Position numbers and translations under genes: made by a program | Assembly (NCBI GenBank): GCA_946411985.1 | Contig: CAMKFY010000015.1 | Span: forward strand, 1-15,816 | Length of the DNA: 15,816 nucleotides | Source: an uncultured Clostridiaceae bacterium | GTDB taxonomy: Bacteria; Bacillota; Clostridia; Oscillospirales; Ruminococcaceae | Direction of reading: 5' to 3' | The notes under the pieces: model-generated | The model's input: the letters and a program-made list of their open reading frames with translations, nothing else | Database searches by the model: none | Told to the model about the DNA's origin: nothing | In this document: in pieces, positions 6,437-14,160 of the stretch | Layout of the letters: each line of letters starts with the position of its first letter | Numbering within the stretch: the stretch's first letter is position 1

Positions 6437-6646
6437 TTGAAATTTTTGGTTATGTTTTTATTAAAGTTTTATAAAAAATATATATCAATATTTTTCACAG
6501 GTAGCTGTAAATATTATCCTAGCTGTTCGGATTATTGTTTTGCTGCTGTAGAAAAATTTGGAGTTATTCGTGGTGGGCTTTTAGGGCTTAAGAGGTTTTT
6601 AAAGTGTAACCCGTTCTCAAAAGGTGGTTATGACCCTGTTAAATAG
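6437..6646 (+). CDS. yidD: Membrane protein insertion efficiency factor YidD
   Basis: YidD is a small membrane-associated protein encoded beside yidC and thought to assist membrane protein insertion. The 69-residue product has an amphipathic N-terminus (MFLLKFYKKYIS), the conserved cysteine block GSCKYYPSCSDY and the terminal CNPFSKGGYDPV, the complete family pattern. The start is TTG 6437, with AAGGGG eleven bases upstream. An in-frame TAA at 6419 excludes earlier starts, and ATG 6452 would cut off part of the conserved N-terminal helix. It lies between rnpA and yidC as in most Firmicutes. Confidence 0.95.
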   Translation: MKFLVMFLLKFYKKYISIFFTGSCKYYPSCSDYCFAAVEKFGVIRGGLLGLKRFLKCNPFSKGGYDPVK

Positions 6647-6648
6647 GC

Positions 6649-6664
6649 TTACGTTGTAACGTAA
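6649..6664. repeat. Short inverted repeat after yidD
   Basis: TTACGTT (6649-6655) and AACGTAA (6658-6664) are perfect inverted arms separated by two bases. They lie immediately after the yidD stop, in the 69-base yidD-yidC gap. There is no U-run, so a terminator is unlikely. A protein-binding site or chance are both possible. Confidence 0.35.
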
Positions 6665-6715
6665 TTTGTGCATGTTTTAATAAATTTTCATTATAAAAAT
6701 TAGGTAGGTTTTAAA

Positions 6716-7678
6716 ATGAATTTTTTAGGTTTACCGTTAGGATATGCAATATTGTATGTTTATAAAGTGGTGCAGAATTATGCTTTGGCAATAATAATAT
6801 TCACAGTGATACTTAAAATAGTGTTGCTGCCAATGGAGGTAAAGAAGTTAAAGTCTATTGCTAAAAATAATGCATATCAACCATATATAAACGAGATAAA
6901 CAAGAAGTATGCTAAAAATTTCGCAAAAAGAACGGAGGAGCTGCAAAAATTTAATCAGGAGCACGATATAAACTTAGCTGCTGGTTGTTTGCCAACCTTG
7001 CTGCCACTTTTAGTGTTAATTGGCATGTTTGACGTTATATATCATCCTTTAGTGCATATATTGCATCTTTCACCAGAAATTATAAATAATGCCACCAATA
7101 TATTTAAGGCGTCTTTCCCAAATGTGAATAGCAATGCAATGCAATTAAATTTAATTAGTGACGTTGTATCAAACCCTGCAAAGTATAGTTCGTTGGGTTT
7201 GGATGTTGTAGAGTCTATTAAAAGTATAGATTTAAATTTTTTAGGTTTTAATATTGGAAATGTGCCAAATTTAACTTCATTTGCAGCGGTTTTTCCTATA
7301 TTGAGTTTAGTTTTTAGTTTTTTACAGAATATAGTAGGGCTTAAAACTAATAGTATGCCAACTGCTGGCGGGTCTTTTGCGTTTAAAGTGCTTATGTTTA
7401 GTATGCCTGTTGTTAGTTTGTTTATATCTTTGAGCTTGCCTATAGGAATTTCTATATATTGGATTGCAGGTTATATTGTTCAAATATTGCAAACGTTGGC
7501 TTTAAGCAAATTTTGTAATTTTGATGAGCTCAAGAGAAAGGCTGTTGAAGAGGTGGAGATGGTGCGCAGAAACAAAAAAAAGAAGTTAATTGAAGTTCAA
7601 AATGGCAAAGAGGCTTTAAAAGAAAATGATAGGATTAGCTTAGCAAGAAAAGTCTTAGCGGAGAAATACGATGAATAG
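6716..7678 (+). CDS. yidC: YidC/Oxa1 family membrane protein insertase
   Basis: YidC inserts and folds inner-membrane proteins, alone or with SecYEG. The 320-residue protein has the Gram-positive layout. The first membrane segment is about 22-40 (YALAIIIFTVILKIVLLPM), followed by a charged cytosolic region of about 41-85. A second segment is near 89-110, and further hydrophobic segments lie at about 190-215 and 225-270, including LPIGISIYWIAGYIVQ. The C-terminal tail is basic. The groove position that is arginine in B. halodurans YidC appears to be Lys34, which I believe also occurs in other clostridia. I see no lipobox cysteine near the start, unlike B. subtilis SpoIIIJ. ATG 6716 has AGGTAGG at 6702-6708. 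jag follows, the usual pairing. Confidence 0.95.
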   Translation: MNFLGLPLGYAILYVYKVVQNYALAIIIFTVILKIVLLPMEVKKLKSIAKNNAYQPYINEINKKYAKNFAKRTEELQKFNQEHDINLAAGCLPTLLPLLVLIGMFDVIYHPLVHILHLSPEIINNATNIFKASFPNVNSNAMQLNLISDVVSNPAKYSSLGLDVVESIKSIDLNFLGFNIGNVPNLTSFAAVFPILSLVFSFLQNIVGLKTNSMPTAGGSFAFKVLMFSMPVVSLFISLSLPIGISIYWIAGYIVQILQTLALSKFCNFDELKRKAVEEVEMVRRNKKKKLIEVQNGKEALKENDRISLARKVLAEKYDE

Positions 7679-7740
7679 TTTACATAGAGTTTAACTTTAT
7701 ATAATTAAGATATGATTAAGTTTAGGTTAGGTTGGCTATA

Positions 7741-8208
7741 ATGGAGTATAATATAGATGAAATAGAAAAATATTTAAAAGAAATTTTGGGTTATTTCAAA
7801 ATTTATAGTTTTACAGTAAATTTAGATTCTTTTAATAAAGATGTTTTATATGTAAATTTAGAAGGTGAGAATTTAAATTTTTTGGTTAAGAGCAGTGGTG
7901 AGGTTATAAATTCTTTGCAATATATTTTAACGTTAAATATTAATAATATTTTTGGGTGTTTTCTAAGGATTGTTTTAGATTACAACAATTTTAGGCATGA
8001 GCGAGAAAAATATTTAGAATTTATTTCCAATAAGTTTTCGAGTGAGGTTATAAAGAAGGGGAGAGCTATTACTTTAGAGCCTATGAACCCGTTTGAGCGA
8101 AGGATTGTTCATTCATACATCTCTAATATTAGTGGTGTATATTCAAAATCTATTGGTAATGAGTTGAATAGGTGTGTGGTTATATATCCTGGTGAGCAAA
8201 GTAGTTAA
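7741..8208 (+). CDS. jag: Jag/KhpB-type KH-R3H RNA-binding protein, short form
   Basis: Jag (KhpB, SpoIIIJ-associated) is a cytosolic RNA-binding protein implicated in post-transcriptional control and cell elongation. The 155 residues give a KH domain (about 10-82) and an R3H domain (about 100-150) with LEPMNPFERRIVH; the R-x3-H pair is Arg120 and His124. The N-terminal Jag_N domain and linker of the ~200-residue family members are absent, and the 62 bases after yidC are too short to hold them. The KH GxxG loop reads KSSG (50-53), missing its first glycine, so KH RNA binding may be altered. I chose ATG 7741, nine bases after AGGTTAGG (7724-7731). An in-frame TTG at 7732 directly abuts that site and is less likely. 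Confidence 0.9.
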   Translation: MEYNIDEIEKYLKEILGYFKIYSFTVNLDSFNKDVLYVNLEGENLNFLVKSSGEVINSLQYILTLNINNIFGCFLRIVLDYNNFRHEREKYLEFISNKFSSEVIKKGRAITLEPMNPFERRIVHSYISNISGVYSKSIGNELNRCVVIYPGEQSS

Positions 8209-8303
8209 ATTCACATAATTTAATACAATACATTTTTTATATTCAGTTACTAAATTTATTTAGATATTTTTAATTATTACTATTTGAAATGAGATGAAGT
8301 TTT

Positions 8304-9665
8304 TTGAAGGAATGTATAGCGGCAATAGCCACCGCTTTAGCGCCTGCGGGTTTGGGCGTTATACGTTTAAGTGGCAGAAATTCTATAGAAATAGCGGCTA
8401 AGTTTTTTAAATCTTCTAATTCTTCTAAAGATATAAAATTATTAAACGGGTATGAAGCCGCGTATGGCAAAATATTAGACGGTGATTTTTTTTTAGATGA
8501 CGGGGTAGCTTTAGTTTTTAAAGCTCCCTGTAGTTATACAGGTGAGGATGTTGTAGAAATAACGTGTCATGGTGGGCTTTTAATATTGCAGGAGATTTTA
8601 AATATTTGTACTAAAAATGGCGCTAGGCTAGCTGCAAATGGTGAATTTACTAAAAGAGCGTTTTTAAACGGCAAACTTTCATTAACTCAAGCAGAAGCTG
8701 TGGCAGATGTCATAAATGCAGAGTCTTTGTCTTATTTACGGGCTGTTAACGAGGTTAAAAATGGAATTTTATATAAAAAAGCTAAGGGAATATCCAATAA
8801 ATTAGTGGAGCTAGACGGGAATATATTAGTGTGGCTAGACTATCCCTTGGATGACTTGCCAGATATAGATATTTTAAAATTTAAAGATGAAATAAGGTGT
8901 CAGAAGTTAAAGTTAGACTCTATACTGCAAAATGTTAAGTTTGAAGGCGTTTTAAAAAACGGGGTGCAGGTGGCTTTAGTGGGTCGCCCAAACGTTGGGA
9001 AATCTACATTAATGAACTTAATTTGTGGCGAGGAAAAAAGCATAGTTACAAATATTAGTGGCACAACAAGAGATGTTATAGCTTCTAGTGTTGCAATAAA
9101 CGGGTTTGATTTTAAAATATTTGATACTGCTGGCATAACAGATTCTTCTGATGTTGTTGAGAGGCTTGGGGTGGAAAGAGCTATTAATAAATTAAAAACT
9201 GCTGACATAGTACTATTCATTACAGATAACCTAACAAAAGATGAAGATTTAGATATATTAAAAGGTTATGAAAGTTCGAATATAATTCTTGTATATAATA
9301 AATCAGATTTAAATTATAAAAAGCATTGTTTTTCTAAATATAAATTTAGTGAAATAGTAAGCACTTCGCACAACAACTACAGTAGCATAGAAAAATTAAA
9401 GCAGGCAATATATAACGTTAAGCAGTTGGGTAACATAAATTTTAATAATATGCCGCTTATTTTAAATAGTAGGCAGAAATCGTCTTTAGAGCGTAGTAGC
9501 AAAATCTTAGAAAATTTATTAAAAATGCTAAATTCTAATGTTGCGTTAGACGCTATTGGAGTTATTTTAGAAGAAGCCATAGATGAGCTTTTAAGGCTCA
9601 CCGGAGAAAAGGTGTCTGATGTTGTTTTAGATGATATATTTTCTAAATTTTGTGTTGGAAAGTGA
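8304..9665 (+). CDS. mnmE: tRNA uridine-5-carboxymethylaminomethyl modification GTPase MnmE
   Basis: MnmE (TrmE) with MnmG installs the cmnm5 group on the wobble uridine of several tRNAs, using methylene-tetrahydrofolate and glycine and coupling catalysis to GTP hydrolysis. The 453-residue protein is complete. It has the N-terminal folate-binding domain (IAAIAT...GLGVIRLSG), a helical domain, and an inserted G domain. The G domain shows GRPNVGKS (227-234), SGTTRD, DTAGI and NKSD. The C-terminal FCVGK carries the catalytic cysteine (usual form C-I/L/V-GK). The start is TTG 8304. An in-frame TGA at 8295 rules out upstream starts, and only a weak GAG-type ribosome site precedes it. mnmG follows after four bases. 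Confidence 0.97.
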   Translation: MKECIAAIATALAPAGLGVIRLSGRNSIEIAAKFFKSSNSSKDIKLLNGYEAAYGKILDGDFFLDDGVALVFKAPCSYTGEDVVEITCHGGLLILQEILNICTKNGARLAANGEFTKRAFLNGKLSLTQAEAVADVINAESLSYLRAVNEVKNGILYKKAKGISNKLVELDGNILVWLDYPLDDLPDIDILKFKDEIRCQKLKLDSILQNVKFEGVLKNGVQVALVGRPNVGKSTLMNLICGEEKSIVTNISGTTRDVIASSVAINGFDFKIFDTAGITDSSDVVERLGVERAINKLKTADIVLFITDNLTKDEDLDILKGYESSNIILVYNKSDLNYKKHCFSKYKFSEIVSTSHNNYSSIEKLKQAIYNVKQLGNINFNNMPLILNSRQKSSLERSSKILENLLKMLNSNVALDAIGVILEEAIDELLRLTGEKVSDVVLDDIFSKFCVGK

Positions 9666-9669
9666 TTTT

Positions 9670-11550
9670 ATGAGTTTTTTATTAGATTATGCAGATGTTG
9701 TTGTTATAGGCGCAGGGCATGCAGGCATTGAAGCGGCAATGGCAAGCGCAAGGCTTGGCTGCAAAACTATTATATTTACTCTTTCATTAGATAAAATAGC
9801 CAATATGCCGTGCAATCCATGCATTGGAGGCACAGCAAAGGGGCACCTTGTTCGCGAGCTAGATGCTTTAGGCGGGCTTATGGGCAGGGTGGCAGACAAA
9901 ACGACAATTCAAAGCAAAATATTAAATTCTAAACGTGGGCCTGCTGTTAGAAGTTTACGTGCTCAAATAGACAAGGTTAACTACCATCTACATATGAAGA
10001 ATATTTTAGAATTGCAGGATAATTTATATATAAAGCAGGATGAAGTTATTAAAATAGATGTTAATAATTCTAAGGTTTGCGGGGTATATACAAAATTAGA
10101 TGCATATATTAAAACAAAAGCAGTTATAGTGGCATGTGGCACATATTTAAAAGCAAAAACTTTTATAGGCACTGTTAGTAGTAGCAGTGGGCCAGACAAC
10201 GCTCCTGCGGCAAATATGCTTTCTTGCAGTTTCAAAAATTTAAATATAAATTTAAGGCGTTTTAAAACAGGCACCCCAGCCAGAGTAAATAGGAAGAGTA
10301 TAGATTTTAGTAAACTTAAAATACAAAAAGGCGATGAAAAGATACATAGTTTTTCATTTTTTGAAAAGACTGAGATAATAAACAAAATTGATTGTTATAT
10401 AGCATATACAAATAGTAAAACTCATGACGTTATTCTAAAAAATTTAGATAGGTCGCCGTTATATTCAGGTGATATTAAAGGTGTAGGGCCAAGGTATTGC
10501 CCCTCTATAGAAGACAAGGTGGTGCGTTTTAAAGATAGGCCGCGTCACCAAATATTTGTTGAACCTATTGGGTTTAATACGAATGAAATATATTTACAGG
10601 GCATGTCTTCTTCGTTGCCGTTAGATGTGCAGATCTCTTTTTTAAAAACAATAGAAGGGTTTGAAAATATAGATATAATGCGGCCTGCTTACGCTATTGA
10701 ATATGACTGTTGCAACCCAACAGATTTATACCCCACATTAGAGTTTAAATGTGTGGGCGGGCTTTATGGAGCTGGCCAGTTTAATGGCACTTCTGGTTAT
10801 GAAGAGGCTGCTGTGCAAGGTTTTGTGGCTGGAGTTAACGCTGCTCGAAAGGTGAGGAATTTGAGCGCTTTCATATTAACTCGAGCTTCTTCATATATAG
10901 GCACTTTAATAGATGATTTGGTAACTAAAGGTTGCACCGAGCCATACAGAATAATGACTGCTCGAAGTGAGTATAGGCTTCTTTTAAGGCATGATAACGC
11001 AGATAGACGGTTGAGTGAAATAGGGCATAGTATTAAAACTTTGTCTGACGAGGATTATGGTATATTTTGTGAGAAGCAAAAACTAATAAAAACATTAAAG
11101 GAAGGGCTAGAAAAAGCTATTATACGCCCAACTGAAGAATTAAATGCTAAGCTTTTAAGTTTGAATACCTCTAAAATATCTTTCCCGCGAAAATTTACCG
11201 ATTTAATTAAAAGGCCAGAATTAAATTTTGATATTTTACAGGAATATTGTGAATTTGATTGTAAAAATTTAAATTTTGAAATAAAAGAAGAATTAGAAAT
11301 AGACTTTAAATATGAAGAATTTATAAAAAGCCAACAAGAAAAATTGTTAAAATTCAAAGAAATGGAAGATGAAAAGCTACCAGTTAATATAGATTATGAA
11401 AATATTTCAGGGCTTAGAAAAGAAGCCAGAGAAAAATTAAATGCAATAAAGCCAATAAATTTAGGGCAGGCTTCTAGAATATCAGGTGTTAACCCTGCTG
11501 ATATTGTTGTGCTTAGTGTTTGGTTAAATATTAATAGAAATTGTTTGTAG
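9670..11550 (+). CDS. mnmG: tRNA uridine-5-carboxymethylaminomethyl modification enzyme MnmG (GidA)
   Basis: MnmG is the FAD/NADH-dependent partner of MnmE in wobble-uridine modification. At 626 residues it is close to E. coli MnmG (629). It shows the dinucleotide-binding GAGHAG (14-19), MPCNPCIGGTAKGHLVRELDALGG, GTYLKAKTFIG, MRPAYAIEYD, SGYEEAAVQGFVAGVNAAR and the SEYRLLLRHDNAD block, then the helical C-terminal domain that contacts MnmE (GLRKEAREKL...GQASRISGVNPADI). I chose ATG 9670, four bases after the mnmE stop, with GGAAAGTGA at 9657-9665. The frame is open further upstream to an in-frame ATA at 9631, but that would add non-family residues overlapping mnmE. The downstream gap to rsmG is 29 bases. 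Confidence 0.97.
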   Translation: MSFLLDYADVVVIGAGHAGIEAAMASARLGCKTIIFTLSLDKIANMPCNPCIGGTAKGHLVRELDALGGLMGRVADKTTIQSKILNSKRGPAVRSLRAQIDKVNYHLHMKNILELQDNLYIKQDEVIKIDVNNSKVCGVYTKLDAYIKTKAVIVACGTYLKAKTFIGTVSSSSGPDNAPAANMLSCSFKNLNINLRRFKTGTPARVNRKSIDFSKLKIQKGDEKIHSFSFFEKTEIINKIDCYIAYTNSKTHDVILKNLDRSPLYSGDIKGVGPRYCPSIEDKVVRFKDRPRHQIFVEPIGFNTNEIYLQGMSSSLPLDVQISFLKTIEGFENIDIMRPAYAIEYDCCNPTDLYPTLEFKCVGGLYGAGQFNGTSGYEEAAVQGFVAGVNAARKVRNLSAFILTRASSYIGTLIDDLVTKGCTEPYRIMTARSEYRLLLRHDNADRRLSEIGHSIKTLSDEDYGIFCEKQKLIKTLKEGLEKAIIRPTEELNAKLLSLNTSKISFPRKFTDLIKRPELNFDILQEYCEFDCKNLNFEIKEELEIDFKYEEFIKSQQEKLLKFKEMEDEKLPVNIDYENISGLRKEAREKLNAIKPINLGQASRISGVNPADIVVLSVWLNINRNCL

Positions 11551-11579
11551 TTTATATTTTAAATATAGAGGGTTTTGCT

Positions 11580-12290
11580 GTGGATAGTGTAGAATATTTA
11601 ATTAATAAAACTGCTTTACACAACATAAATTTAACAAAAGAACAGGCAAGTAAAATAGTAGATTTTTTAAATTTTCTAGTTAAATATAATGAAAATGTAA
11701 ATTTAACTTCAATTTTAAATTTTAAAGATATGGTGTATAAACATATAATAGATAGCCTTTTAATTTTAAATGTTTTAAATATTAAGGAAAATATGAATTT
11801 ATTAGATGTTGGGGCAGGTGCAGGTTTTCCATCTACGCCAATTTCCATGGTGGGAAGGTTTAAAAATATAGTACAAATAGACAGTTCGAAAAAAAAAGTA
11901 GATTTTTTAAATAAAGTAAGAGATATGTTTAACTTAAAGATAGATGTTAAAAATATTCGCGCTGAGGATGCAGCTAAATTAGAAATTTTTAGAGAAAAAT
12001 TTAATGTGGTTACGGCAAGAGCTGTAGCAAAATTAAATATACTTTGTGAATGTTGCATACCTTTTGTTGCGATGGGTGGGTTTTTTGTGGCTTTAAAAGG
12101 CCCAAACTATGAAGAGGAGCTTAGAATTTCAAATAAAGCTATAACTGATTTAGGGGGGAAGTTAACTAAAATAGAAAAGTTTGAATTATTAAATAATTCT
12201 ATTCGAGTTTTTATTGTTATAAAAAAGGTGAAAAATACGTTAGCTAAATACCCGAGAAATTACTCTAAAATTTTGAAAAAACCAATATAA
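11580..12290 (+). CDS. rsmG: 16S rRNA (guanine-527-N7)-methyltransferase RsmG (GidB)
   Basis: RsmG uses S-adenosylmethionine to methylate N7 of G527 in 16S rRNA. The 236-residue protein has the family N-terminus (about 18-60, with YNENVNLTSI and HIIDSL). The SAM-binding loop LLDVGAGAGFPSTP (74-87) follows; the usual GFPG is GFPS here. Further landmarks are IDSSKKKVDFL and VTARAVAKL. I chose GTG 11580, seven bases after AGAGGG (11567-11572). The open frame starting at TTG 11541 would overlap mnmG and lacks a ribosome site. It is the last gene of the rpmH operon and is followed by the terminator at 12341-12375. Confidence 0.95.
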   Translation: MDSVEYLINKTALHNINLTKEQASKIVDFLNFLVKYNENVNLTSILNFKDMVYKHIIDSLLILNVLNIKENMNLLDVGAGAGFPSTPISMVGRFKNIVQIDSSKKKVDFLNKVRDMFNLKIDVKNIRAEDAAKLEIFREKFNVVTARAVAKLNILCECCIPFVAMGGFFVALKGPNYEEELRISNKAITDLGGKLTKIEKFELLNNSIRVFIVIKKVKNTLAKYPRNYSKILKKPI

Positions 12291-12340
12291 ATATTTTGAT
12301 ATTTAAAAAGTAACAATATATATTTAATATTAAAAATGTA

Positions 12341-12375
12341 ACATAGCAGTAATTATATTTTGCTGTGTTTTTTTA
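12341..12375 (+). terminator. Intrinsic terminator after rsmG
   Basis: ACATAGCAG (12341-12349) pairs along its whole length with TTGCTGTGT (12360-12368), using two G-U pairs, around a 10-base loop. The stem runs directly into seven T (12368-12374). It should end the rpmH-rsmG transcript and insulate parA-parB-serS. Confidence 0.85.
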
Positions 12376-12382
12376 TTATTAA

Positions 12383-12398
12383 TGTTTCACATGAAACA
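12383..12398. promoter_or_regulatory. parS site upstream of parA
   Basis: TGTTTCACATGAAACA matches parS TGTTTCACGTGAAACA at 15 of 16 positions (A for G at position 9). It lies between the rsmG terminator and the parA promoter. This is a common parS location in Firmicutes, next to the genes of the cognate ParB. It may also let ParB/ParA influence their own transcription (inference). Confidence 0.88.
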
Positions 12399-12426
12399 TA
12401 AATTTTACTAAAAATTTAAAATAATA

Positions 12427-12454
12427 TTGCAATAAAAAATAAATATGGTAGAAT
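12427..12454 (+). promoter_or_regulatory. Promoter of parA-parB-serS
   Basis: TTGCAA (12427-12432), 16 bases, then TAGAAT (12449-12454; 5 of 6 to TATAAT), preceded by TGG as an extended -10. The predicted start is near 12461, giving a leader of about 43 bases. The parS site ends about 28 bases upstream of the -35. Confidence 0.6.
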
Positions 12455-12503
12455 GCAATTAAAATTATATATTAAAATTATGTAAATTAGGGGGAGTTAT
12501 TTT

Positions 12504-13268
12504 TTGAAAAAAATTATATCTATAGTAAACCAAAAAGGCGGGGTTGGTAAAACCACAACTGCTGTTAATTTGGTTGCAGCGTTAGGGTTAGAAAATAAAA
12601 AAGCGTTGTTAATAGACTTAGATCCACAAGGTAATTCCACAAGCGGAGTAGGTATTTCTAAAAAAGAAATAGAAAATTCTATTTACGACGTACTTATTAA
12701 TAATAAAAACATAAATGATGTTATAATAAAAACAAAATTTAAAAATACATATTTTGTTCCATCTAAAGTGGAGCTTGCAGGGGCTGAAATAGAAATGATA
12801 GGCATAGAAAATAGAACTTTTTTATTAAAAAATGCTTTAGAAAAAATAGAGCAAAATTTTGATATAATACTAATAGATTGCCCGCCTTCACTTGGGGTTT
12901 TAACACTAAATGCTTTAGCAGCAAGCACTGGAGTTATAATACCAGTGCAGTGTGAGTATTATGCTTTAGAAGGGCTTTCTCAGTTAATAATAACTATGAA
13001 GCATGTTAAAAATATGTATAATGAAAATTTAAAAATTGATGGAGTTTTGTTAACAATGTATGATGGCAGGTTGAAGCTTACTATGCAGGTGGTGGATGAA
13101 ATAAAAAAATATTTTGCTAAAAAAATTTATAAATCTGTAATTCCTAAAAATGTCAAGTTATCAGAAGCTCCAAGTTTTGGAGAGCCTATTTCATATTATG
13201 ATAAAACTTCTAAAGGCTGCTTAGCTTATAAAAATTTAGCAAAAGAGGTTGTTAAAAGTATAAATTAA
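12504..13268 (+). CDS. parA: Chromosome partitioning ATPase ParA/Soj
   Basis: ParA (Soj) is a deviant Walker-type ATPase that dimerises on DNA and, with ParB-parS, drives origin segregation; in Bacillus it also regulates DnaA. The 254-residue protein has the deviant Walker A KGGVGKTT (11-18), the second motif LLIDLDPQGN (Asp38 and Asp40), LIDCPPSLG and the C-terminal IPKNVKLSEAPSFGEPI typical of Soj. The start is TTG 12504, with a strong AGGGGGAG (12489-12496) seven bases upstream. It has no N-terminal DNA-binding extension, so it is the chromosomal small-ParA type. parB follows after 22 bases. Confidence 0.97.
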   Translation: MKKIISIVNQKGGVGKTTTAVNLVAALGLENKKALLIDLDPQGNSTSGVGISKKEIENSIYDVLINNKNINDVIIKTKFKNTYFVPSKVELAGAEIEMIGIENRTFLLKNALEKIEQNFDIILIDCPPSLGVLTLNALAASTGVIIPVQCEYYALEGLSQLIITMKHVKNMYNENLKIDGVLLTMYDGRLKLTMQVVDEIKKYFAKKIYKSVIPKNVKLSEAPSFGEPISYYDKTSKGCLAYKNLAKEVVKSIN

Positions 13269-13290
13269 ATAGCTAAAAGGAGGTATTAAT

Positions 13291-14160
13291 ATGAAAAAAA
13301 CCGGGTTAGGGAAAGGGCTAGAAGCTTTATTTGAAGAAAATATAAAGTTTGAAAAAGATATTTCAAAGTTAAATATAAATATGTTGGAAGTAAATAAAAA
13401 TCAGCCGAGAGAAAATTTTAAAGATGAGAGTTTATATAGTTTAGCAGAATCTATAAAAGAAAATGGAATAATACAACCAATAATAGTGCGGCCTATTAAA
13501 AATGGTAGATATCAAATAATAGCTGGTGAGAGGCGCTTTAGAGCAGCAAATATTGCAGGGGTTAAACAAATTCCTGTTGTAGTTAAAGATGTAGAAGACT
13601 ATAAAACTGCTGAGATAGCTTTAATAGAAAATTTACAAAGAGAAGATTTAAACCCAATAGAAGAAGCAAAAGGATATTTAAATTTAATAGAAAAATATAG
13701 GTTAACTCAAGATGAGGTTGCAAAAAAAGTTGGCAAATCTAGAAGTGCAGTTACCAATTCTATAAGGCTTTTAAATTTGCCACAAGAAGTAAAAAAAGAA
13801 GTAATATCTGGTAATTTAACTTCTGGGCAAGCAAGGGCGCTTCTTGCCATAAAAGATGAAGAAGAATTAAAAAGGGTGGCTTTAAATGTTATAGAAAGGG
13901 GGATGAGCGTTAGAGAAATAGAAAAAATAGCTAATTTAAAGAAAAATAAAGAAAATAATTCTAAAAATAAAAAGGTATTTGAAGATAATATATTTAAAGA
14001 TCTTGAGAAAAATATACAAACAGAATTAAAAAGAAATGTTAAAATAGAAGTTATTTCTGGGGAAAAGGGACGTATAACAATAGATTTTTATAATAGGGAT
14101 GAGCTTGTAGACATGGCATATAGTTTAGCTGGGCTAAAAAAACAAAAGGGAGTGTGTTAA
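13291..14160 (+). CDS. parB: Chromosome partitioning protein ParB/Spo0J
   Basis: ParB (Spo0J) binds parS, spreads as a CTP-dependent sliding clamp and recruits ParA and SMC. The 289-residue protein starts with the ParA-stimulating peptide (KKTGLGKGLEALF). The CTP-binding domain follows, with NQPR (37-40), GERRFRAA (79-86) and ENLQRE (113-118). The helix-turn-helix is at about 139-162 (DEVAKKVGKSRSAVTNSIRLL). A lysine/asparagine-rich linker (about 212-230) leads to the C-terminal dimerisation domain. ATG 13291 follows a near-perfect AAAAGGAGGT (13275-13284). Two parS-like sites in the window (478 and 12383) are its likely targets. Confidence 0.97.
   Translation: MKKTGLGKGLEALFEENIKFEKDISKLNINMLEVNKNQPRENFKDESLYSLAESIKENGIIQPIIVRPIKNGRYQIIAGERRFRAANIAGVKQIPVVVKDVEDYKTAEIALIENLQREDLNPIEEAKGYLNLIEKYRLTQDEVAKKVGKSRSAVTNSIRLLNLPQEVKKEVISGNLTSGQARALLAIKDEEELKRVALNVIERGMSVREIEKIANLKKNKENNSKNKKVFEDNIFKDLEKNIQTELKRNVKIEVISGEKGRITIDFYNRDELVDMAYSLAGLKKQKGVC

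Noticed and set aside
9631..9669. Extended N-terminus of mnmG
   Set aside because: It would overlap mnmE, begins at a non-standard ATA and adds residues outside the family. ATG 9670 has a ribosome site and gives the expected N-terminus.
11541..11579. Extended N-terminus of rsmG from TTG 11541
   Set aside because: It overlaps the mnmG stop and has no ribosome site, whereas GTG 11580 has AGAGGG seven bases upstream.
11579..11587. TGTGGATAG, close to a DnaA box
   Set aside because: It is a single 8/9 match spanning the rsmG start codon, with no second box nearby, so it does not indicate an origin.
11552..12058. Open frame of about 168 codons on the minus strand opposite rsmG
   Set aside because: It covers the conserved RsmG coding region, has low-complexity Phe/Lys/Ser/Ile composition, no ribosome site and no recognisable motif.
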